DNA of 64,000 nucleotides from contig NZ_VNHU01000001.1 of the NCBI RefSeq assembly GCF_008124785.1, positions 248,001-312,000 of the forward strand, written 5' to 3'. This document shows positions 36,162 through 46,408 of this stretch, in pieces. The position numbers were made by a program, and so were the translations under genes. The notes beneath the pieces were generated by a model. It made no database searches. It was not told the DNA's origin and saw only the letters and a program-made list of their open reading frames with translations. Source of the stretch: Aquimarina intermedia (GTDB lineage Bacteria; Bacteroidota; Bacteroidia; Flavobacteriales; Flavobacteriaceae). The first letter of the stretch is position 1, and each line of letters starts with the position of its first letter.

Positions 36162-38009
36162 ATGTGTGGAATAGTAGGATACATTGGGCATAGAGAGGCT
36201 TACCCCATTATTTTAAAAGGATTAAAAAGGTTAGAATACCGTGGATATGATTCTGCCGGTATTGCTTTATATGATGGGAATGAAATAAAACTATCCAAAA
36301 CTCAAGGCAAAGTTGCGGATCTGGAACAAAAATTAGAACAAGAAATTTCTACGACTGGATCAATCGGAATTGGTCACACACGATGGGCAACTCACGGAGT
36401 TCCTAACGATGTCAATTCTCATCCACATTATTCTAATTCTGGTGATTTAGTAATCATCCATAATGGGATTATTGAAAATTATGAGTCTCTCAAAAAAGAG
36501 CTTTCTAATCGAGGCTATACATTTAAGTCTGATACGGATACTGAGGTACTGGTAAATTTGATCGAAGATGTAAAGAAAAATGACAATGTAAAGCTTGGTA
36601 AGGCTGTTCAGAAAGCACTGAATCAAACGGTGGGTGCTTATGCTATTGCAGTTTTCGATAGAAATAAACCTGATGAAATCGTAGTTGCGAGACTAGGAAG
36701 TCCGCTAGCGATAGGTGTGGGAGAAGACGAGTTTTTTATTGCTTCAGATGCTTCTCCGTTTATTGAATATACCAACAATGCTATTTATCTTGAAGATGGT
36801 GAGATGGCAATTGTACGTCGGAATAAGGAAGTTAAGGTAAGAAAGATTAAAGACGACAGCCTTGTAGATCCTTATCTACAGGAACTACAGATAAATCTTG
36901 AGCAGATTGAAAAAGGGGGGTATGACCACTTTATGCTGAAGGAAATTTATGAACAGCCTAATGCAATCAGCGACACCTATAGAGGACGTATGCGTGTTGC
37001 AGAAGGAATCATTAAAATGGCTGGAATAGACGATAATTTAGCGAAGCTATTAAATGCTAAACGTATTGTAATCGTAGCTTGTGGTACATCTTGGCACGCA
37101 GGATTGGTAGCAGAATATATTTTTGAAGAATTGGTTCGTTTGCCTGTAGAGGTTGAATATGCATCAGAGTTTAGATACAGGAACCCTGTTATTCATCAGG
37201 ATGATGTGGTAATCGCCATCTCTCAAAGTGGTGAGACAGCGGATACCATGGCTGCTATAAAATTAGCTAAAGAAAAAGGAGCTTTTGTTTTTGGAGTTTG
37301 TAATGTTGTTGGTTCTTCAATATCCAGAGAGACACATGCGGGAGCTTATACACATGCAGGACCAGAAATCGGGGTGGCCTCAACAAAGGCATTCACCACT
37401 CAAATAACTGTTCTTTCTCTAATCGCTTTGAAGCTTTCCGAACGTAAGGGAACAATTTCTAACAGTGATTTTCATTACTACCTTCAAGAGCTTGAGCGCA
37501 TTCCTGAAAAGGTCAAACACGCGTTAGAATCTAATGATCATGTAAAGTTCATTGCGGATACCTATAAAGATGCTAAAAACTTTTTATATCTAGGAAGAGG
37601 CTTTAATTTTCCAGTAGCTTTAGAAGGAGCACTTAAACTTAAAGAGATTTCTTATATTCATGCAGAGGGGTATCCAGCGGCAGAAATGAAGCACGGTCCT
37701 ATAGCCTTAATCGATGAGCAGATGCCTGTATTAGTCATTGCTACTAAAAAAGGCCATTATGAAAAGGTTGTTAGTAATATTCAGGAAATTAAATCTAGAA
37801 AAGGTAAGATTATAGCTATTGTAACCGAAGGTGATGAAACAGTTAGAGATTTGGCGGATCATGTAATAGAAGTACCAGAAACGGAGGAGTTCTTATCTCC
37901 GCTTTTAACAACAATACCGTTACAGTTGTTGTCTTATCACATTGCAGTGATGTTGGATAAAAACGTGGATCAACCTAGAAATTTAGCTAAATCAGTAACA
38001 GTAGAATAG
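36162..38009 (+). CDS. glmS: glucosamine-6-phosphate synthase (isomerizing)
   Basis: GlmS makes glucosamine-6-phosphate from fructose-6-phosphate and glutamine, the entry to UDP-GlcNAc, peptidoglycan and LPS synthesis. The 615-residue protein has the N-terminal Ntn glutaminase (catalytic Cys2 in MCGIVGYIG; RLEYRGYDSAG; GHTRWATHG) and two SIS sugar-isomerase domains (ACGTSWHAG, ISQSGETADT, STKAFTTQ, GRGFNFPVALEGALKLKE). It ends in the usual LAKSVTVE motif. ATG start at 36162. No ribozyme-like structure is seen in the 27 bp upstream gap. Confidence 0.98.
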   Translation: MCGIVGYIGHREAYPIILKGLKRLEYRGYDSAGIALYDGNEIKLSKTQGKVADLEQKLEQEISTTGSIGIGHTRWATHGVPNDVNSHPHYSNSGDLVIIHNGIIENYESLKKELSNRGYTFKSDTDTEVLVNLIEDVKKNDNVKLGKAVQKALNQTVGAYAIAVFDRNKPDEIVVARLGSPLAIGVGEDEFFIASDASPFIEYTNNAIYLEDGEMAIVRRNKEVKVRKIKDDSLVDPYLQELQINLEQIEKGGYDHFMLKEIYEQPNAISDTYRGRMRVAEGIIKMAGIDDNLAKLLNAKRIVIVACGTSWHAGLVAEYIFEELVRLPVEVEYASEFRYRNPVIHQDDVVIAISQSGETADTMAAIKLAKEKGAFVFGVCNVVGSSISRETHAGAYTHAGPEIGVASTKAFTTQITVLSLIALKLSERKGTISNSDFHYYLQELERIPEKVKHALESNDHVKFIADTYKDAKNFLYLGRGFNFPVALEGALKLKEISYIHAEGYPAAEMKHGPIALIDEQMPVLVIATKKGHYEKVVSNIQEIKSRKGKIIAIVTEGDETVRDLADHVIEVPETEEFLSPLLTTIPLQLLSYHIAVMLDKNVDQPRNLAKSVTVE

Positions 38010-38100
38010 TTTTGTTGTTAAAATCATAGTTTTTTAACTTTTTTTCAAACGAAACCTAAAAAAACGTATATTGTTCTCATAACTTAAATCATTTTGGGGT

Positions 38101-40860
38101 ATGAGAACATTTTCGTTTATGCTTTTCCTTTGTCTAGGAATTGCTGCGTCATCACAAACAACTATTTCAGGGAAAATTGTCGACGAGAGTAATCAACCAG
38201 TACCTGGTGCTAATGTCTCGGTTGTCGGTGCATCAGTAGGCACTGTGGCCGATTTTGACGGGTTATTTTCACTTACCATTGAACAAGAGCTGCCTTTTAC
38301 TATTGAGATCAGTAGTGTGGGGTTCGATACCGCTGATAGAGTTATTACGGGTCCTGTTACAGATCTTATAATTGTTTTAAAGGAGGGAACAGAGCTGGAT
38401 GAAGTGGTAATTTCAGCATCCAGGACCCCTGAGCGTATTTTTGAATCACCGGTAAGTGTCGAACGCTTCGGAATTAAGGAAATAAAAAATACTCCAGCTG
38501 CTGACTTTTACGGAGGCCTGGAGAATCTTAAGGGGGTTGATGTCAATACCAATAGTCTTACGTTTAAATCAATAAATACCAGAGGATTTGCGACCTTCGC
38601 TAATACTCGATTTGTACAGCTTGTGGATGGTATGGATAATACCGCGCCGGCATTAAATTTTGTGCTTGGTAATTTATTGGGGATGACAGAGCTGGATGTA
38701 AATAGTGTAGAGTTATTGCCCGGAGCTTCCTCTGCTTTATATGGTGCAAATGCATTTAACGGTATCCTTTTTATGACGAGTAAAAATCCTTTTGATCATC
38801 AAGGGATTAGCGCATATTTTAAAGGAGGACTTACTTCACAAGAAGCGGCTGGAGATAATGAGTATTATGACTATGGTATTCGTGTAGCACATGCATTTTC
38901 AGATAAATTTGCAGCTAAGGCTAATTTCTCTTATTTGAGAGGAACAGATTGGTACGCAACCAATACGATTAATGTTTTGGATCCGTCAACAGATCGATCA
39001 GACCCAAACTATGATGGACTCAATGTGTATGGTGATGAAGTGAGTACAAATATACGTGGCGTAGGAGTAGCACTGGTCTCTGCTGGAATTCTTCCGGCTG
39101 GTGCAGAGAACTTACTTCCTAATGAAGATGTCAGCAGAACCGGTTACGAAGAACAGGCATTGAACGATTATAAGGCTGAAAGTGTAAAATTTGATGCAGC
39201 TATGCATTATCGTCCTTTTGCTAATGATTTCGAAATTATTTACCAAGGTAAAATAGGTAAAGGAACAACTATTTATCAAGGAGCAAACCGTTATTCGATT
39301 AGAAATTTTTTCTTACAGCAGCATAAAATCGAAGTCAAGAACAACAACTTTTTTGTACGCGCATACCTAACCGATGAAGATGCAGGAGACTCTTACGATG
39401 TTAGATTTACTGGGATTAATATTAATCGGAAATGGAAAGATGACCAGACCTGGTTTGGCGAATATGCCGGCGCGTATGTACAAGCTACCTTAGCTGGGCA
39501 ATTGCCCGAAAATGCCCATGCGCTAGCGAGACAAACTGCCGATACAGGTAGATTAGTACCTGGAACTCTGGCATTTCAACAAACGTTTCAGGAGGTTACG
39601 AGGGATCCCGACTTGTCTTCCGGGTCTCAGTTTAGAGATGCAACGCAACTTCGCCATGCTGATGTTAACTACAATTTTTCTCATATTACAAGTGAGATTG
39701 CTGATATTCAAGTTGGAGGTTCTTTTAGAGAGTATAAGTTAAATTCTTTTGGAACCATCTTCACAGATTTTGATGGTCCTATTCGGTATTCAGAGTACGG
39801 AGCATATTTGCAGATTCAGAAAAAACTTTTAGAAGAACGTTTAAAACTTACCGGCTCTTTACGTTATGACAAATCAGAATTATTTGACGGAAATTTATCT
39901 CCGCGATTATCTGTCGGGTATACCCTTGGAGCTGATAAGAACCATAATCTAAGGGCTTCTGTGCAAACAGGGTTCAGAAACCCGACCACGCAAGATTTGT
40001 ATATTGGTTTAGATGTAGGGCGTGCAGTTTTGGTAGGTTCGGCGCCAGACAATCTAGATCGTGATCGTCGAACGTATGATTTGAGTGGCAATGGGGCAGC
40101 GGTAACAGGTAATCAAACCGTTACGGTTACAGGTCGAGAGGCTTATGAAAATTCATTCTCTGCAAGCTCGGTAATCAATGGAGCACCGGTGCAATCGGAA
40201 GCAGCTCTTGTACAGCCAGAAAAAATTACTGCTTTCGAAGTAGGGTATCGTGGTAAGATCAGCCGGTTTGTAATAGATTTAAGTGCGTATTATAATAAGT
40301 ATAGTGATTTTATTTCTACAGAAAATGTAATAGTGCCATTGTATGGAGAGGTTGGTGACGATGGGTTGTCATTATTGGCTCTTCAAAATGGAGATGCACA
40401 GGTGTATCAGGCGTATACAAATTCTGCTGTGGATATCAACTCATTGGGAGCTATAATCGGGGTCAATACAAAAATATTCGGAGAGTTTGATTTAGGAGTG
40501 AATTATACCTATGCAGAACAAGATTTTGATAAAGAAAAAGACGCTGATTTCCGAACTAATTTTAATACGCCAAAGCATAAGGTGAAAGCTTCATTCGGGC
40601 ATACAAACCTGTTTACTAATTTTGGATTTAATACAAGCTATCGCTGGAGTGATAGTTATTTTTGGGAAGCATCTTTTGGAGATGGAGATATACCATCATT
40701 TTCGGTATTTGACGCCCAGATCAATTATAAAATCCCAAAACTGAAGACTACTCTCAAACTCGGTGGAACAAATATAGGAGGTGATGAGTATTTTACGGCT
40801 TTTGGTACCGGATATATTGGTTCTCAGTATTATCTGGGGCTTACCATCAACAACCTTTAG
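38101..40860 (+). CDS. TonB-dependent receptor with carboxypeptidase-like N-terminal domain
   Basis: A 919-residue outer-membrane receptor. A signal peptide (about 1-19, IAASSQ) leads to a CarboxypepD_reg-like domain (about 20-100; ISGKIVDESNQPVPGANVSVVG). The plug domain follows (about 110-230; DEVVISASRTPERIFESPVSVE, GASSALYGANAFNG), then a 22-strand-type barrel ending YIGSQYYLGLTINNL. The substrate is unknown; no SusD partner is present, but an SGNH-hydrolase lipoprotein follows 24 bp later on the same strand and is likely co-transcribed. Energy would come from TonB-ExbBD, not encoded here. ATG start. Confidence 0.93.
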   Translation: MRTFSFMLFLCLGIAASSQTTISGKIVDESNQPVPGANVSVVGASVGTVADFDGLFSLTIEQELPFTIEISSVGFDTADRVITGPVTDLIIVLKEGTELDEVVISASRTPERIFESPVSVERFGIKEIKNTPAADFYGGLENLKGVDVNTNSLTFKSINTRGFATFANTRFVQLVDGMDNTAPALNFVLGNLLGMTELDVNSVELLPGASSALYGANAFNGILFMTSKNPFDHQGISAYFKGGLTSQEAAGDNEYYDYGIRVAHAFSDKFAAKANFSYLRGTDWYATNTINVLDPSTDRSDPNYDGLNVYGDEVSTNIRGVGVALVSAGILPAGAENLLPNEDVSRTGYEEQALNDYKAESVKFDAAMHYRPFANDFEIIYQGKIGKGTTIYQGANRYSIRNFFLQQHKIEVKNNNFFVRAYLTDEDAGDSYDVRFTGININRKWKDDQTWFGEYAGAYVQATLAGQLPENAHALARQTADTGRLVPGTLAFQQTFQEVTRDPDLSSGSQFRDATQLRHADVNYNFSHITSEIADIQVGGSFREYKLNSFGTIFTDFDGPIRYSEYGAYLQIQKKLLEERLKLTGSLRYDKSELFDGNLSPRLSVGYTLGADKNHNLRASVQTGFRNPTTQDLYIGLDVGRAVLVGSAPDNLDRDRRTYDLSGNGAAVTGNQTVTVTGREAYENSFSASSVINGAPVQSEAALVQPEKITAFEVGYRGKISRFVIDLSAYYNKYSDFISTENVIVPLYGEVGDDGLSLLALQNGDAQVYQAYTNSAVDINSLGAIIGVNTKIFGEFDLGVNYTYAEQDFDKEKDADFRTNFNTPKHKVKASFGHTNLFTNFGFNTSYRWSDSYFWEASFGDGDIPSFSVFDAQINYKIPKLKTTLKLGGTNIGGDEYFTAFGTGYIGSQYYLGLTINNL

Positions 40861-40884
40861 AAATTTTAATTTAAAGCATTCGAT

Positions 40885-42351
40885 ATGAACATTCAAACTA
40901 AATGGATAATCGCACTGTTTGCAGTGTGTTGCTCGCTAGCTTGTGAGTCTGACGATGATACTTCTGAAAGTACAGAAAAAGAAATTATTGTATCCGGTAC
41001 AGCTGATTTTTCAACCTATGTAGCTCTGGGAAATTCATTGGCTGCAGGGTATACTGATGGCGCTTTATTTAAGGCAGGACAGGACCATTCATTGCCCAAT
41101 ATATTATCGGGACAGTTTGCTTTAGCTGGCGGCGGTAAATTTACGCAGCCAATAACTAATGATAATATTGGTGGTATCACTTTGGGTGGAAATATAATTG
41201 GATCACCAAGATTGTATTTTTATTCAGATCCTAATCCTGAACCGCCCAACGAATCGGGACCCCGAGTTCTGGATGCTATACCAACAACTGAAGTATCGAC
41301 CTTAGTTACGGGACCATTCAATAATTTGGGAGTTCCGGGAGCAAAAAGTTATCATCTGCTGGCTGAAGGTTATGGAAATGTTTCTGGCGTAGCAACCGGT
41401 CAGGCCAATCCATATTTCGCCAGAATGGCTTCATCTTCTAATGCGTCTGTTTTAGGAGACGCATTAGTTCAAAACCCTACCTTTTTTACTTTGTGGATAG
41501 GTAATAATGATGTTTTGGGTTATGCGCTTTCTGGAGGAGATGATTCAGATGCGATTACAGATATTACATTGTTTACGCAAGCGTATACAGGGTTGGTAAA
41601 CGGATTGACAGAAAACGGAGCTTCAGGGGTACTCTACTCTATTCCTAATATAACTACAATACCGCATTTCACTACGGTTCCTTATAATCCCGTACCGATG
41701 GATGAAGCAACTGCGACTCAGGTTAATCAAGGCTATGCGAATTACAACGGCGGATTGATACAAGTCGAAGGTTTGGGAGCAATTTCTGCCGAAGAAAGAG
41801 TCGCTAGAACTATAGTTTTTAAGGAAGGAACTAATGCAGTGGTTATTGTTGATGAAGATCTAACAGATTTATCAGCTTATGGATTGCCTAAGTATCGTCA
41901 AGCTACAAAAGAGGATTTATTAATCTTACCCAGTTCATCTTTTATTGGAACAGCAGTGGATAACGATCCTACTATGATTAACGGAGTTTCGGTGCCATTA
42001 GAAGATAAATGGGTATTAGTTGCTAGCGAACAACAAAATATAGCTGACGCTACCATGCAATTTAATGCTGTGATAAAGGGGGCAGTTGACCAAAATGATC
42101 TTGCTTTTGTAGATGCAGCTGGTTTATTAGAAGAAATTGATAATGGTGGAATTACTTTCGATAATTTTGAGTTACAAAGTAATTTAGTTTTTGGAGGTGC
42201 TTTTTCATTGGATGGAGTCCATCCAACGGCGAGAGGGTATGCATATCTGGCTAATAAAACCTTAGAGGTAATTAATACCAAGTACGGGGCAAATCTTCCA
42301 CTGGTGAAAGCTGTTGATTATCCATTGTTTTATTCTGAAAAATTGCGCTAA
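40885..42351 (+). CDS. SGNH/GDSL-type esterase lipoprotein
   Basis: A 488-residue lipoprotein (lipobox SLAC, Cys20, followed by acidic ESDDD). SGNH-hydrolase blocks are visible: block I YVALGNSLAAGY (Ser51, with Asn replacing the Asp of GDSL), a block III-like WIGNNDVLGY and block V DGVHPTARGY (catalytic Asp and His). A surface esterase or lipase acting with the preceding TonB receptor is inferred: the hydrolase could release a ligand that the receptor imports. The substrate is unknown. It ends 3 bp before the convergent hydroxylase gene. Confidence 0.87.
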   Translation: MNIQTKWIIALFAVCCSLACESDDDTSESTEKEIIVSGTADFSTYVALGNSLAAGYTDGALFKAGQDHSLPNILSGQFALAGGGKFTQPITNDNIGGITLGGNIIGSPRLYFYSDPNPEPPNESGPRVLDAIPTTEVSTLVTGPFNNLGVPGAKSYHLLAEGYGNVSGVATGQANPYFARMASSSNASVLGDALVQNPTFFTLWIGNNDVLGYALSGGDDSDAITDITLFTQAYTGLVNGLTENGASGVLYSIPNITTIPHFTTVPYNPVPMDEATATQVNQGYANYNGGLIQVEGLGAISAEERVARTIVFKEGTNAVVIVDEDLTDLSAYGLPKYRQATKEDLLILPSSSFIGTAVDNDPTMINGVSVPLEDKWVLVASEQQNIADATMQFNAVIKGAVDQNDLAFVDAAGLLEEIDNGGITFDNFELQSNLVFGGAFSLDGVHPTARGYAYLANKTLEVINTKYGANLPLVKAVDYPLFYSEKLR

Positions 42352-42354
42352 CCT

Positions 42355-43641
42355 TTATGCAGATTTAGATACCCTTTCTAGGGAAGGTACGTTTTGTTTT
42401 CTTTCGATAAAATGAAAATAACAAGTTAGAAATAAGGATAGACCTATATATAATGCAATAATATAGGTGGTGTACGGTAGATATGTATCAATACCAAACC
42501 AACTGCCCCCTCTCTGGATAATTAGCAGGGAACCGATACTAGCTTTTATGAATTCTGAATATACCGCAACGATATGGCGATCCATTAAGGAAGTATAAGC
42601 AAAAATTGAAACCATGAGAAATATGGCGTAATTTACGATTTCGAGCAAAGTTAAGTTGGCTACACTAATAAGGAGGTAATACATTAATAAAACGGTCATA
42701 AGCAATTGAAACCAAGACCATAACTTGAGAAATAGAGAACTCTCGGTTGAATATTTTTTGCGAGTGTAAGGATCTGTAGTATATAGCAAGGGATGTTTTT
42801 TGATCATATCTTGAGGTCGCCATCCTGTGGGCATGAACCATATACGCACTTTATCCCATACCCGTTTGGTGCGCCATGCATCTTTTAAAATTTGCCAAAA
42901 ATGTATGTAATTAATTAATATTGGGTTCCATGTGTTAACAGGCTTTTTCACACCGTAGACAGGTGGCTTTTCAGGAAGTTCTTCTTGAAAAGTGCCGAAA
43001 AGTTTATCCCATAGTATGAAGATTTCTGAGTAGTTTTTGTCCAAATATTCATCATTTATCGCGTGGTGTACGCGATGATGCGATGGGGTTACCAAGATAT
43101 ATTCCAAGATTCCCATTTTTTTAATGAGTCGGGTGTGATACCAGAATTGGGCAAAAAAATGAACAGGCGCTACAAAAGCTACAACTTCGGCAGGAACACC
43201 TAGCAATGCCAAAGGTATATACAGAAAGAAATAGATTGAAAAAATGGCTGATATGTTTTGACGTAAGGCACAGGCCAAATTAAATTCTTCGCTACTATGA
43301 TGAATAATATGACGATTCCAAAATACATTTATGGTATGGTTGAAGCGATGGGACCAATACCCTGCAAAATCTAACCCGATAAAAGTTAGTGCATAGACTG
43401 CTATGGTAGATTTGATTTCAAGCAGCGCTATATGATTCACCATCCAGTCATAACTAATAATAACGACGGCTAAACCCATTAAAGTTTTTAAGGTATTAGT
43501 AATACCAGAGCTGATACTGGAAATTGTGTCCAGAGGTTGATTAACCTGTATTCTTTTTAATCGACTTACAGCGTATTCTATCAGAATTAACACAATAAAA
43601 CCAGGGATCGCATAGCTCAATGCGGTTGCATACGTTTCCAT
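42355..43641 (-). CDS. sterol desaturase / fatty acid hydroxylase family membrane protein
   Basis: A 428-residue di-iron membrane enzyme. The histidine clusters are HRFNH (98-102), HIIHH (111-115) and HHRVHH (188-193), with further His in FFAQFWYHT. N-terminal and mid membrane helices frame this core, and a hydrophobic C-terminal region (about 310-415) adds perhaps four more helices beyond the usual length of the family. The substrate could be a fatty acid, ether lipid or carotenoid; sequence does not decide. ATG start. Single gene, divergent from atpD. Confidence 0.88.
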   Translation of the reverse strand: METYATALSYAIPGFIVLILIEYAVSRLKRIQVNQPLDTISSISSGITNTLKTLMGLAVVIISYDWMVNHIALLEIKSTIAVYALTFIGLDFAGYWSHRFNHTINVFWNRHIIHHSSEEFNLACALRQNISAIFSIYFFLYIPLALLGVPAEVVAFVAPVHFFAQFWYHTRLIKKMGILEYILVTPSHHRVHHAINDEYLDKNYSEIFILWDKLFGTFQEELPEKPPVYGVKKPVNTWNPILINYIHFWQILKDAWRTKRVWDKVRIWFMPTGWRPQDMIKKHPLLYTTDPYTRKKYSTESSLFLKLWSWFQLLMTVLLMYYLLISVANLTLLEIVNYAIFLMVSIFAYTSLMDRHIVAVYSEFIKASIGSLLIIQRGGSWFGIDTYLPYTTYIIALYIGLSLFLTCYFHFIERKQNVPSLERVSKSA

Positions 43642-43815
43642 AAAAAAAGTTTAACTAAAAATACATAAAGTATTTGAGAACCTAAAGCTGAACATAATGT
43701 TTTAATAATCAGAAAATAATAGTGTTTGTGTTGAAATTCTGCGTAGGTTTTTGTGCACCAAAGTTTAACTTTTAAAAAACAGAAAAAAAGCAGTTATTTT
43801 TTTTATTTAAAAGAC

Positions 43816-43823
43816 TATATTTG
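43816..43823 (+). promoter_or_regulatory. candidate -7 element for atpD
   Basis: TATATTTG matches TAnnTTTG exactly, about 85 bp before the atpD ATG. At the -33 distance only a weak GTTA is present. The predicted leader contains a palindrome, ATTCAATTGAAT (43843-43854). Confidence 0.5.
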
Positions 43824-43890
43824 CAGCCTGAAAAAAGCTCGTATTCAATTGAATTGAATATAAGTGGTTTTCAAGATAGTTAAATACTAA

Positions 43891-45417
<1,527 letters not shown>

Positions 45418-45420
45418 TTT

Positions 45421-45500
45421 AATACAGAATTAAGAATACAGAATTAAGAATGTCTTACATCTCTATTTATTCTGAATTTATAATTCATAATTCATAATTG
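45421..45500. repeat. short tandem repeats between atpD and atpC
   Basis: AATACAGAATTAAG occurs twice in perfect tandem (45421-45434, 45435-45448). Further on, ATAATTC occurs twice followed by ATAATT (45480-45499). The two arrays are loosely inverted relative to each other (CAGAATTAAGAA versus TTCTGAATTTA). The element fills almost the whole gap between the two genes. Confidence 0.7.
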
Positions 45501-45505
45501 AACAT

Positions 45506-45784
45506 ATGTATTTAGAAATAGTAACTCCAGAGGCTGTATTATTTAGTGGTGAAGTAACTTCGGTTGCAGTGCCGGGTGTCGAAGGTGAGTTTCAAATGTT
45601 AAATAATCATGCACCCATAGTTTCGCTATTAGGCAAGGGAAAAGTGAAAATATATGGTAATATTGCTTTAGAAGATGAAGTAGCTTCTAAGTTTTCAAAG
45701 GATCCTAATGGAGCTACTGTACTAGCTATTACTTCGGGTACTGTGGAAATGAACGATAATAAAGTGATAGTATTAGCTGATTAA
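45506..45784 (+). CDS. atpC: F0F1 ATP synthase subunit epsilon, short form
   Basis: A 92-residue epsilon subunit of the F1 central stalk. The N-terminal beta-sandwich is complete (MYLEIVTPEAVLFSGEVTSV, VPGVEGEFQMLNNHAPIVS, LAITSGTVEMNDNKVIVLAD). The C-terminal helical domain found in most bacterial epsilon subunits (about 135 residues), which can inhibit ATP hydrolysis, is missing. This short form is, as I recall, usual in Bacteroidetes. ATG start; terminator 27 bp after the stop. Confidence 0.96.
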   Translation: MYLEIVTPEAVLFSGEVTSVAVPGVEGEFQMLNNHAPIVSLLGKGKVKIYGNIALEDEVASKFSKDPNGATVLAITSGTVEMNDNKVIVLAD

Positions 45785-45810
45785 TTAGCTTTAGCATCTT
45801 ATAATTTTGG

Positions 45811-45845
45811 AAAAGGTCTCAAGCAAATTGTTTGAGACCTTTTTT
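45811..45845. terminator. bidirectional intrinsic terminator after atpC
   Basis: AAAAGGTCTCAA (45811-45822) pairs with TTGAGACCTTTT (45832-45843), T-rich on both strands. It serves atpC on plus and the GNAT gene on minus (stop 45857). Confidence 0.9.
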
Positions 45846-45856
45846 AGTTTAGATAA

Positions 45857-46408
45857 TTACCATTTCCATTCAACGATTTCCCATGTTGTATTCGACACTT
45901 TATGACTTAATAATGTTTCAAATCCTACAGCATGATGTGCATTAAGGGAACGTTTATTATTAGATGAAATCTCAGTAATTAGTACCACATATTTTTTCCG
46001 ATAGCATTCCTGCATTTTGTAATATAAGCCTTTAAATATCCCTTGCTTGCGATACGCTTTGTCAATACAGACCTGACCCATAACCAAGTAGGTGCGGTCA
46101 TTTTTGATTGCTCGATCAATACAAGTAAACATGGGTTTAAGCTCCTCGATTTCGTTTTTAAGCTCTGTAGACATGGATAGTGCGTAACCCACTACTTTGC
46201 CACGATGTTTTGCAATAACATGAGGTTCTATCAAATTCATTTTCTTAAGCACTTCAAATGTATGATGAACCATAACAAAACCTTCTTTACTAATCTCCTC
46301 TGCAGAAATATTTTTGGCCAAATTCTGATTTTGTAATCTTAGAATTTCCCGTAATTCTGTGTCGGTCTCTGCAAGTGTATACCTTATTTCAAAAGGCTTG
46401 CTATTCAT
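45857..46408 (-). CDS. GNAT family N-acetyltransferase
   Basis: A 183-residue GNAT protein. The acetyl-CoA-binding motif A is seen as VCIDKAYRKQGIFKGLYYKM (pyrophosphate loop around YRKQGIFKG), followed by the beta5/alpha4 region LITEISSNNKRSLNAHHAVGFE. The substrate is unknown. ATG start; its first 8 bases overlap the end of the upstream M61 peptidase gene, so the two are probably translated in a coupled way. Confidence 0.88.
   Translation of the reverse strand: MNSKPFEIRYTLAETDTELREILRLQNQNLAKNISAEEISKEGFVMVHHTFEVLKKMNLIEPHVIAKHRGKVVGYALSMSTELKNEIEELKPMFTCIDRAIKNDRTYLVMGQVCIDKAYRKQGIFKGLYYKMQECYRKKYVVLITEISSNNKRSLNAHHAVGFETLLSHKVSNTTWEIVEWKW

Noticed and set aside
43843-43854. ATTCAATTGAAT palindrome in the atpD leader as an operator
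   Set aside because: It is an AT-rich 12-mer in an AT-rich genome, so chance is a good explanation without conservation data.
45421-45500. CRISPR array
   Set aside because: The repeats are directly abutting with no spacers and are too short; no cas genes occur in the window.
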